Below, piece by piece: positions 26,604-33,999 of a stretch of DNA of 64,000 bases (position 1 is its first letter; each line of letters opens with the position of its first letter). The translations under genes and the position numbers were made by a program. The DNA comes from Burkholderia paludis (GTDB lineage Bacteria; Pseudomonadota; Gammaproteobacteria; Burkholderiales; Burkholderiaceae): contig NZ_JPGL01000007.1 in NCBI RefSeq assembly GCF_000732615.1, positions 62,001 to 126,000 of the forward strand, read 5' to 3'. The notes below the pieces were generated by a model, which was not told the origin of the DNA, made no database searches, and saw nothing but the letters and a program-made list of their open reading frames with translations.

Positions 26604-27590
26604 ATCGACATTTTTGGTTGTAGCAGCTAGATTGAAATGTCCGCTTTCGGCTACATAGAAATGTCCGCTTTCGTGCCACGTAAGCTGTTCGGCCGCCGGG
26701 TGTCCAGCGCCGGAGGCTTCGATGGCTGGAACGGAACGGATCACGATGACGATGCACGAGCTGGACAGATTCAAGGTCATCCAGGACGTCGCGGACGGCA
26801 AGCTTCAGCCGTGGCGTGCGGCCGAGCGACTCGGGCTGACGACGCGGCAGATTCGGCGGCTGGTCGGCCGATTGCGTGAGCACGGGCCGCAAGGTCTCGT
26901 GTCGCAACGGCGCGCGAAGCCCAGCAACAATCGATTGGATAGCATGACGGCTGACCGCGTGCTGTCGATCATCCGGGATCGCTACGCGGACTTCGGCCCG
27001 ACGCTGGCCTGCGAGAAGCTGTACGAATGCCACGACATTCGGTTGGCCAAGGAAACGATCAGGAGGCTGATGACGGACGCTGGCTTGTGGATTCCACGTC
27101 GACAGCGGCCACCGAAGGTTTATCAGCCACGAGCGCGTCGGGCCTGCCTGGGCGAACTGATCCAGATCGATGGCAGCGACCATCGGTGGTTCGAGGAGCG
27201 GGCGCCGGCCTGCACGCTGCTGGTGTACGTAGACGATGCGACGAGCCGGCTGATGATGCTGCACTTCACGCAGACCGAATCGACCTTCAGCTACTTCGAA
27301 GCGACGCGCGCGTACATCGAGAGCCACGGCAAGCCGGTAGCGTTTTACAGCGACAAAGCCAGCGTATTTCGCAGCACGACCGCGAGCAAAACCGGCAGCA
27401 GCGTGACGCACTTTGGCCGGGCGATGTTCGAGTTGAACATCGACACGTTCTGCGCGAACAGCAGCCCGGCCAAGGGGCGCGTCGAGCGAGCGCACCTGAC
27501 GCTGCAGGATCGGCTGGTCAAGGAGTTGAGATTGCGCGGCATCAGCACGGTGGCCGACGCTAACGCTTATGCGCCCTCCTTCCATTTCTA
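26604..27590 (+). mobile_element. Truncated ISNCY-like insertion sequence
   Basis: The left part of an insertion sequence is present: a repeat-bearing end near 26604-26673 and a transposase frame that stops matching near 27590. The right end and the last part of the transposase are missing, so it is immobile by itself. It sits in AT-richer DNA with other remnants. Confidence 0.7.
26634..26673. repeat. Two direct repeats at IS left end
   Basis: GAAATGTCCGCTTTCG occurs at 26634-26649 and again at 26658-26673, a 24-bp period. Such iterated motifs inside an IS terminus are probable transposase-binding sites. Confidence 0.65.
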
Positions 27591-27615
27591 TTTAGCTGGC
27601 GCTACGACATCTTGA
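26722..27615 (+). pseudogene. Truncated ISNCY-family transposase (rve integrase core)
   Basis: The frame encodes an N-terminal helix-turn-helix (VADGKLQPWRAAERLGLTTRQIRRL) and an rve-type DDE core. Catalytic acidic residues are seen in QIDGSDHRWF, FYSDKASVF and the Glu of KGRVERAHLTLQDRL. After residue about 287 (NAYAPSF) the family sequence stops and a short unrelated tail ends the frame. Full-length relatives are clearly longer (over 400 residues). The truncation removes the C-terminal domain. Start ATG 26722 (MAGTER) is used. This is an inactive remnant within the accessory island. Confidence 0.8.
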
Positions 27616-27828
27616 AATGGCTACGACAGTGTAGGTCCCAAGTTCAGATGTCGCGTTTGGGGGTGCCCTTGACTCCCGTGCATTCTTCCGGTCTGGCACT
27701 GCCGGTCGAGGGACCACTCATCTTCGATACACCGCGTTCGGGGAAGCCCTCTGCTTCGTTGGCGAATGGTAGACACTAACTCATTGTTTTGTTGGGTTAA
27801 TTATTTGGGGCCGCAAGGGAGAGCCTTG

Positions 27829-28167
27829 CTAGGCTAAATGCATCAAACCGGAAAAGAGCATAGAAATCAAAGGCACCCCAGCAGTCGTGCCCGAGCACCC
27901 TTCGCGCGCGGTGCAATCGCCTGCGCGGGGGATGTGTCCAAGGCCGGGCCGAGCAATCGGAGCACAACACGCCACAACTGGACTGCCCGCGCTTGTGAGC
28001 ATCGCTGATGTCCACGGATGAGGCGGCGCCTGTTCGATTGCCGACGTCGACGCGGGACTGAGCCTAAGCAAGTCGTGACTCGCGACCTTAACCATTTCAG
28101 GTGCGATAGCCACTAGGTCACCGCGCTTGACCGCGTCGGGCCAATCAATGAAATTGGGCCGTGCCCG
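27829..28167 (-). pseudogene. Possible degenerate fragment of a PfkB-family sugar kinase
   Basis: The minus-strand frame ends at the stop at 27829 and contains segments that recall carbohydrate kinases: PNF...WPDAVKRG, then EMVKVASHDLLRL (compare the family's VKVSDEDL) and a C-terminal GTTAGVPLISMLFSGLM in the place of the DTTGAGD-ALLSGL motif. The catalytic Asp-Gly-Ala-Gly-Asp core is destroyed. No start codon or ribosome site is evident. The match is by eye and weak; the stretch could also be chance coding. Confidence 0.25.
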
Positions 28168-28220
28168 TCGCGCCGGGCGCGGCGCCTGTGAGCGGCGCAT
28201 CGGCCGCTCGGGGGGCGAGC

Positions 28221-28565
28221 TTAACTTTGCTCCCAGACCCACCAACTCTTTTTGGGGTAGCCATCTTTGTGCTTCTGCACAAGGGCCCATTTTTGGGCGA
28301 TCTTATGCAGGAAGGCCTCTGCGGCAGCCCTTTCTGCGAGCTGCTGTCCGGCGACGCTTGCCTCGATCAGCGCCACGACGCCTTCCGCGGTGCTATACAC
28401 CACGTCACCATTGCCGAGCACCAGCCCATATATCAGGACCGGCGCGCCGTTAGCATCTTCTGCTGACGCGTCTCTCTCAGGCAGCACGATGGTGAAACTG
28501 AGCCCGGCCTTCGTGTAGACGGTGGACTGGCTCTGGCTAGTCGGGAACGAAATCACGTCGGTCAT
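28221..28565 (-). CDS. Hypothetical protein, 114 residues (accessory island)
   Basis: ATG 28565 is preceded by a strong AAAGGAG 6 nt away, so translation is likely. The product is a small soluble protein: an N-terminal Ser/Thr/Gln-rich segment, a beta-like centre (FTIVLPERD, VLIYGLVLGNGDVVYS), a helix (IEASVAGQQLAERAAAEAFLHKIAQKW) and a C-terminus with KKSWWVWEQS. No signal peptide or membrane span is visible. The family is unknown to me; its place between remnants suggests phage or island origin. Confidence 0.65.
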   Translation of the reverse strand: MTDVISFPTSQSQSTVYTKAGLSFTIVLPERDASAEDANGAPVLIYGLVLGNGDVVYSTAEGVVALIEASVAGQQLAERAAAEAFLHKIAQKWALVQKHKDGYPKKSWWVWEQS

Positions 28566-28836
28566 GCTGGCTCCTTTGAATAGTTGGCTTTGCCGTTTTG
28601 AGCCGGTGCTCACGCGTCGCGCGACTGGTCCTGTCGCCGCGTCGGTGGGTTCTCGGCAAACCTATCGTAGCAAGATCCGAGCGTCGAGAGTTTGGGTGCG
28701 TTTAACGTCAACGACGATAAGCCAGGACCGCCGACGTTCATCGTTCGATGTCGAACGGCCGATCTCGTCGGCGGCTTCCGTCCTGCTGTAGGTACGCAGG
28801 GGGCGGTGTGAGTTGCTGCGGCCGGTTCGACATGGC

Positions 28837-29196
28837 TTAGACCAATGCGGCACGCGCCCGAGCGCGCGGTTTCTCGGCCGGGAAAACCGCCTCCCACTGT
28901 TCGGGAGAAGCTCGGTCGATTCTCTCGATCGCGACGGCACGCGCGGCGTCGATCGATGCCTCCATGATTTGCCCGACACTGCGCCCCGTTTCAACTTCGG
29001 ACACCGAGAATAGCGCCGGCATGCTTGGATCGGACAGCGTGCTGCGATGCACAGCCCACGTGCGGCCGCGATGTTCGAACGGAACGCCGATCGTTTCGGC
29101 CCAACGATCATCATGCGGCGCGACATGGAACACGATGCCTTCGACGCGTACGGGCACCGGTCGGGCGGGCTGTTTTTTGGAGGCTACGCGGGACAT
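28837..29196 (-). CDS. Hypothetical protein, 119 residues (accessory island)
   Basis: A basic N-terminus (KKQPARPVPVR) is followed by a beta-rich region (GIVFHVAPHDDRWAETIGVPFEHRG and AVHRSTLSD) and a helical C-terminal part containing IEASIDAARAVAIERIDR-like and PEQWEAVF sequences. It looks like a small globular protein without signal peptide. GAGAG upstream of ATG 29196 is only a weak ribosome site. It is in the same direction as the neighbouring island genes. Function unknown; no partner gene helps. Confidence 0.6.
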   Translation of the reverse strand: MSRVASKKQPARPVPVRVEGIVFHVAPHDDRWAETIGVPFEHRGRTWAVHRSTLSDPSMPALFSVSEVETGRSVGQIMEASIDAARAVAIERIDRASPEQWEAVFPAEKPRARARAALV

Positions 29197-29390
29197 GGAT
29201 TAACTCTCGTCAGGATTGACCACGTCGATCAGTTTGCTGCTCGCCGGGCGAACCAGCGAGTGTGCCGCGATCATTGATGTCACTCGGCATCGTGTTTGAA
29301 TATCTATCAATCGCGTTTGCCGAAATAGTCTCGTAGCGTTGGATCCACGGCCTCTATCCTCCCCGAGTTGGCGTAGATCCCCGGCAAAGG

Positions 29391-29822
29391 TCAGGAAATC
29401 AGTTCAAGATGCTTGGCGCCGTTCGGCACCGCATCGACAACCAGGCGTCGATCGAACGTCGCCAGCTTGCCCTTGTGAGCCCGTGCCAGCGCGAGCAGGT
29501 AAGTGTCGGTCAGCTGAGCGGACGACAGCAGGCGGGTGGCGTCGACGTGTTTTTCATCTAGCAAGCTCACGTCGTCCGACCAGAAAGCGTGCCCCGCGTG
29601 GGCCCGTAGTTGCACGACGAGCGGCGCAACGGACGCAGGTGATCCCATCGTGTTCGGATACTTCGGATTACCTATGATCCGGAGCACGCCATTTTCGGTA
29701 AGGGGGCACGTGGCCCATGCAGAATGACCTACCCGGCCAAACCATGCATGGGCCGGCTCGTGCTGAACATGCGCAGGGTCCAGCAGTGCAATGAGAACGT
29801 TGACGTCGAGAAGGTAAGTCAT
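29391..29822 (-). CDS. vapC: VapC-type PIN-domain toxin
   Basis: A 143-residue PIN-domain ribonuclease. The first acidic residue lies in YLLDVNVLIALLD, the second in TENGVLRI and the C-terminal acidic cluster in LTDTYLLALA and ATFDRRL; together they chelate Mg2+ for RNA cleavage. The ATG (29822-29820) overlaps the antitoxin stop in a TGATG arrangement, typical of vapBC operons with antitoxin first. The protein is kept neutral by the VapB partner. A toxin-antitoxin pair here probably stabilises the accessory island. Confidence 0.9.
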   Translation of the reverse strand: MTYLLDVNVLIALLDPAHVQHEPAHAWFGRVGHSAWATCPLTENGVLRIIGNPKYPNTMGSPASVAPLVVQLRAHAGHAFWSDDVSLLDEKHVDATRLLSSAQLTDTYLLALARAHKGKLATFDRRLVVDAVPNGAKHLELIS

Positions 29823-30049
29823 CAAAGCGAATCGTCGCGAAGTTGATTAACGGTGTCGAGGGTGACCGGACGTGCAGTCGCGGAGACCGGCATCAACGGC
29901 AAGCCATTGCGGCTCGACTGGTTGGTCGTCGTTCGCTGCAGCGCTGTCCGCGCGAGATCGGAAATCACCTTGCCGATACTCGTGCCGGCCTTCGCACGCT
30001 CCCGCGCGAAGGCAAGGACGTCGTCATCGATGTCGATAGTGGTGCGCAT
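29822..30049 (-). CDS. vapB: VapB-type antitoxin (ribbon-helix-helix)
   Basis: A 75-residue antitoxin starting MRTTIDIDDDVL, the ribbon-helix-helix DNA-binding strand and first helix, followed by AKAGTSIGKVISDLARTAL. The C-terminal half is flexible and carries the toxin-binding segment. A strong AGGAGG precedes ATG 30049. The longer frame to 30079 is not used. VapB bound to VapC normally represses the operon promoter, expected just upstream in the AT-rich stretch around 30060-30120. Confidence 0.88.
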   Translation of the reverse strand: MRTTIDIDDDVLAFARERAKAGTSIGKVISDLARTALQRTTTNQSSRNGLPLMPVSATARPVTLDTVNQLRDDSL

Positions 30050-30171
30050 GTGGCCCTCCTTGGTAGCATCAAACATCAAACATCACCATTATACCCGGAG
30101 CGCATCAAACATCAATCATCTCGCATCATTTCTGTTGTAAACCCCGCTACCGGGCGGTATACCGGGGGCAC

Positions 30172-30490
30172 GCCTGAGCCAGGTGGCCATGAGCCCCTGC
30201 CGGAGCAGAATCGGCATGATCGTCCCCGATGCGGCGATGCCCAGCCCGATGCCGGTGAAGATGCCGCCGCTCGCAAAGCCGCGCCGCGACGGCGGCACGT
30301 GCGCGAGGATCGTCGGGGCGGCGAGCACCATCAGCGCGCCGCCCGACAATCCGGAAGCGAATCGCCAGACGAAAAACCACGGGAACGATACCGGCAGCGC
30401 ACAGGCAACGAACGCCAGCGTTGCGAGCAGCATCATCGCGCGCATGACAGCATTGCGCAGCGAAATCCGTGCGCGGCAATCCAATCGGTG
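30172..30490 (-). pseudogene. Fragment of a YbfB/YjiJ-family MFS transporter
   Basis: About 105 residues in one frame have clear transporter character: hydrophobic helices MLLATLAFVACALPVSF and FFVWRFASGLSGGALMVLAAPTILA, then PPSRRGFASGGIFTGIGLGIAASG, the central motif of YbfB-like MFS proteins. The N-terminal three helices and everything after the sixth are missing, and no start lies in frame at a sensible place. It marks the right border of the accessory island next to vapBC. Confidence 0.75.
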
Positions 30491-30809
30491 ACGCATTCGA
30501 CCGGTTCCGCGCGACCTGCCTCGGCGCGTGGCCTGCCGCGGCACACCCGTCACGCGGTCGGGATTGCATTGGAGGCGGACATGTCCCGATCGCATGCTGC
30601 GCAGGCTGGTGGTCGGGCCGGCTGGCCTGCGACACGAAACGCCGGTTCCGGCGCACGTCGCGTCACGCTGCCGGAACGATCCCGATGACAACACGCGAAA
30701 CGGATCGCCCGAAGGCCATCGTGGCGGCAGCCTCGCCCGGCGCAACCGCCTCCGGGACGAAGCCCCGCCACGCGACCTTAAGGCGTTCACCCTGCCCGCC
30801 CGTCCGCCG

Positions 30810-32507
30810 TCAATTCACGCCGACCGCGCTCCACGCGCGAGCGACGATCGCACTCTCCGCCGAGTTGGCGCCATACAGGTCGTTCGCCGCCTGGATCGAC
30901 GCACGCCGTGCGTTCGGGTAGCTGGAGTTGGCGTTCAGATACACGGTCAGCGTCCGGTACCAGATCTTGCCGGCCTTCTCGCGACCCAGGCCGCTGAAGG
31001 TCGTGTCGCCGTTGCAGACCAGTTGCGCCTTCGACAGGCCGGTATCGGTCGACGGCACCGCCGGGCCCTCCGACAGCAGGTAGAAAAAGCGGTTGCCCAC
31101 GCCCGACGTGAGATGCGGATCGTGACGCGGGTTCGACCACGAGAAGCCGCCGGACGGATAACAGCTGAACGACCGGCCGTCGAGATCCTGCTTGTACATC
31201 TTGCGCAGGCCGCCGCTCACCACGCGCGCGCCGATCACATAGTTGCCGGGATCGTTCGGGTTGTTCGCGAAGTACTTCACGAGCGTACCGAAAATGTCGG
31301 ACGTCGACTCGTTCAGGCCGCCCGCGTCGCCCGAATAGTTCAGATTGGCGGTGGCCTCGGTCACGCCGTGGCTCATCTCGTGCCCGGCGACATCGACCGA
31401 AACGACGGGTTTCGGCAGGCGGGTGCCCGGATCGCCGTCGCCGTACACCATCACGTGCGACGACAGCCATGCGGCGTTCGCGCCGGTGGTGCCGCTGCCC
31501 GTGTTGAACACCACGTGCGCATAGCTTTTCACGCCGCGGCCGTCGTTGAAGATGCCGTTGCGGTTGTGCATGGTCTTGTAGTAATCCCAGGTCAACGCGA
31601 GCCCGTAGTCGATGTCCGCGGCGACGGTCTGCCGGTCGGTGGTCGTGTTGTTGCCCCAGACGTTCGTGCTGCTGGTGAAGATCGGCAGGTCGGTCGCCTG
31701 CTCGATGTCGTCGGAGCTCAGGCCGCGACCGTCGTAGACCGAGCCGGAGCCGCGCCCCGGATCGAGCATCCGGTACGCGTTCGTGCCGGTCTGGTCCGTG
31801 GTGAGCGCCAGGTTGCCGTAGTACAGCGAGCGGCCGGTGCCGGTCGCGGCGGCAGTCTTGATCAGGTCCTGTGCGTCGAGCACGACGCCGGTGCGCGCGT
31901 CGACGTAGTACAGCACGGCATCGCCGTGCGTATCGGTCGCCTTGCCGTACACACGCACCGCATAAGCCAGCGTCGGCGTGACATCGCGGGCGAACACGAC
32001 GAGTTCCGCGTCATCGACACGGCGCACGTCCGAGTCGAAACGTGCGGCCGCGATGCGCCTGACCGTAGCCGCGCCGATGTCGGGCGCGTTGCGCACCACG
32101 GCGCGGTTTCCGACCTTGCCGATCGTATTGCCAAGATTGATCGGCGCGAGCTGGGTCAGGCTCGCCTGCTTCAACTGCCCCTGGCGCGAATGGACAACGA
32201 CGTCGCCGCCGATCACGGGCAGCCCCGCATGGAAGCGGTCGAAACGCACGTGCTCGGTGCCGTCGGGATCGACGATCACGTCGCGCACCTGGAACTGGTC
32301 GCCGTCCGTCGGCGCATTCGCCTGCGGCCCCGCGAACTTCAAGGTACGTGCCGCGCCGCCGGTGGCCAGGCTGAAGGCGGACGGGTTCTGCTGGATCAGT
32401 TGCAGCGCCTTGTCGACCGTGGCCGACGGGTCGCCGGCCTGGGCAAAGGCGCCGAGACTCGCGACGGTAATCGCGGTGACGGGCAGCAGACGAGACAGTT
32501 TCTTCAT
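30810..32507 (-). CDS. zmpA: Secreted M4-family zinc metalloprotease (ZmpA/ZmpB type)
   Basis: A 565-residue thermolysin-like preproenzyme. Residues 1-22 form a Sec signal peptide; residues about 30-215 are the FTP and PepSY propeptide; the mature protease begins near AAATGTG around residue 219. The zinc site is H376-E377-x-x-H380 (GHEMSHG) with the third ligand E400 in GLNESTSD, and an active-site His lies in the later Asp-Pro-His region. Burkholderia cepacia-complex ZmpA and ZmpB have this length and plan and are quorum-sensing-regulated virulence proteases secreted by type II. I cannot separate ZmpA from ZmpB by eye, so the symbol is tentative. A long AT-rich region lies upstream. Confidence 0.88.
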   Translation of the reverse strand: MKKLSRLLPVTAITVASLGAFAQAGDPSATVDKALQLIQQNPSAFSLATGGAARTLKFAGPQANAPTDGDQFQVRDVIVDPDGTEHVRFDRFHAGLPVIGGDVVVHSRQGQLKQASLTQLAPINLGNTIGKVGNRAVVRNAPDIGAATVRRIAAARFDSDVRRVDDAELVVFARDVTPTLAYAVRVYGKATDTHGDAVLYYVDARTGVVLDAQDLIKTAAATGTGRSLYYGNLALTTDQTGTNAYRMLDPGRGSGSVYDGRGLSSDDIEQATDLPIFTSSTNVWGNNTTTDRQTVAADIDYGLALTWDYYKTMHNRNGIFNDGRGVKSYAHVVFNTGSGTTGANAAWLSSHVMVYGDGDPGTRLPKPVVSVDVAGHEMSHGVTEATANLNYSGDAGGLNESTSDIFGTLVKYFANNPNDPGNYVIGARVVSGGLRKMYKQDLDGRSFSCYPSGGFSWSNPRHDPHLTSGVGNRFFYLLSEGPAVPSTDTGLSKAQLVCNGDTTFSGLGREKAGKIWYRTLTVYLNANSSYPNARRASIQAANDLYGANSAESAIVARAWSAVGVN

Positions 32508-33339
32508 GTAATCCCCCGCGTTATGAATGGGTAATGTTCGAGGAATACCTCAAGTAAAACCTTGGTTTAAGACATGTCACGAACCGCAGAGGCATGCTAG
32601 GAGGCCATTTTTATAATTACAAGATATTTTCTGACAGGTTAATTTTTCCAGTCATCGGTGTTAATCGAGTCAGGATTTAGTGATGAATTTGAAATTGTTT
32701 CGTCGGCCGCGCTGGAGATATCGGCAACATCGCATCGGAGGCACGTGGTCGCGACGTTTCGCGACAATCGGGCATGACAACGCTTGCGCAGGCCACCTCG
32801 GACAGACGATGCGAACCGGTATTAAAACAATCTCGCCATTTGTTTTATTTAATATCGATAGCGATTATTCCCGTGGCGGGATACATCGATGCACTTTGTT
32901 AGCGTCGCTGCAATTCTCATTTCGACAAAATCGTCCGGCAAAAATCATGGCCGGTCCGGCAACCGGATCGCGCCGATTGCCGCATCGATCCGAAGCTGAC
33001 GGTTGTTTCCCGGCATGTCAGGAAAACACGATATCCGTCTGCGGCGGCCAGACCGGCAGACACCGATACCGGCACCGCTAACCGCCACGCGGTATCGAGG
33101 CGCTTCGACGAACGAGCGCCGGCGTGCGCGTTCCGGGTATGTGTTCGCGGCCTTCGATTTTTCCCGCCGGACGCAATCGCCGCGGTTCTGGTCGGCTAAA
33201 ATTCCCGCGCTTGCAAAGTGTGCAAGCCAGGATGGGGCCGATGGCGGCTGCATCGCGCGATCGGGCGCGGCGCTGCCGCCGATCGGGGCGGAAACACGGG
33301 AATACGCCGCGGATGCACGGAGCGGTCCGAGGTAGCGGT
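32508..33339. other. Long AT-richer regulatory/intergenic region
   Basis: About 830 bases between the divergently transcribed protease and response regulator genes. The first 400 bases are unusually AT-rich for this genome, with many poly-A/T tracts, and contain an imperfect dyad AAACC-TT-GGTTT at 32557-32568. An open frame from 32680 to 33081 has no coding character. I see no gene; it probably holds the protease promoter. Confidence 0.5.
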
Positions 33340-33999
33340 ATGACTAAGGTGCTGTTGCTCGACGATGAAGTCGAGTTGCGCGAGGAAATCGCCGCGTTCC
33401 TGGAAAAGCGCGGCTGGACGGTCGATCAGGCCGGCACGGTCGCGGAGTTCCGGGAACGCGCGTCGGATCTCGCATTCGCGATCATCGACGTGATGCTGCC
33501 GGACGGGAGCGGCTTCGATGCGGCCGTGTGGCTCAGGGCCCGGCATCGAGACTGCGGCATCGTCATGCTGACCGCGCGGGGCGACACGCAGGACAAGATC
33601 GACGGCCTGATCGGCGGAGCCGACCACTATCTCGTCAAGCCGGTGAAGCTGCTCGAACTCGACGCGATTCTCCAGGCGCTCGGCCGCCGGGTGACGAACC
33701 ACTGGCGGCTCGACGGCCAGGCGCGCGTGCTGTCGGCGCCGGACGGCGGTCGGCTCGACCTGTCGGCCAGCGAGATCGCCCTGCTCGCCCTGCTGGCGCG
33801 CCATCCGGCCAAGGCGGTCAGCCGGCGGCAGATCGCGGAGGATTTCGGTTTCGACTGGGTGGACTACGACGAGCGCAGGCTGGAGACGATGGTCAGCCGC
33901 CTGCGGCAGCGCTGGCGCGGCGAGGCCGGTTCCGAGCTGCCGCTGAAAACGGTGCACCGCACCGGCTATACGTTCGCCGCGCCGCTGATGCTCGCCTGA
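33340..33999 (+). CDS. OmpR-type response regulator
   Basis: A 219-residue regulator. The receiver domain (1-115) has the acidic pair at D8-D9, phospho-acceptor D50 in FAIIDVMLPDGSG, the conserved Thr in MLTARGD and Lys in LVKPVKL. The C-terminal winged helix (125-215) has DLSASEIALLALLARHP, a recognition helix around RRLETMVSRLRQR and the final hairpin VHRTGYTF. Its last 34 nt overlap the 3' end of the convergent sensor kinase gene. The kinase and regulator are most likely partners, although the convergent layout is unusual. Target genes are unknown. Confidence 0.92.
   Translation: MTKVLLLDDEVELREEIAAFLEKRGWTVDQAGTVAEFRERASDLAFAIIDVMLPDGSGFDAAVWLRARHRDCGIVMLTARGDTQDKIDGLIGGADHYLVKPVKLLELDAILQALGRRVTNHWRLDGQARVLSAPDGGRLDLSASEIALLALLARHPAKAVSRRQIAEDFGFDWVDYDERRLETMVSRLRQRWRGEAGSELPLKTVHRTGYTFAAPLMLA

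Noticed and set aside
28610..28836. Frames between the two island hypothetical genes
   Set aside because: Several overlapping frames but no ribosome site or protein-like composition; treated as noncoding.
32557..32568. AAACC-TT-GGTTT dyad as a lux/cep box for the protease
   Set aside because: Arms are only 5 bp with a 2-bp centre and do not match the known cep-box pattern; kept only as a possible site.
32680..33081. 133-codon frame in the AT-rich protease upstream region
   Set aside because: No ribosome site, no recognisable domain, and composition is not coding-like.
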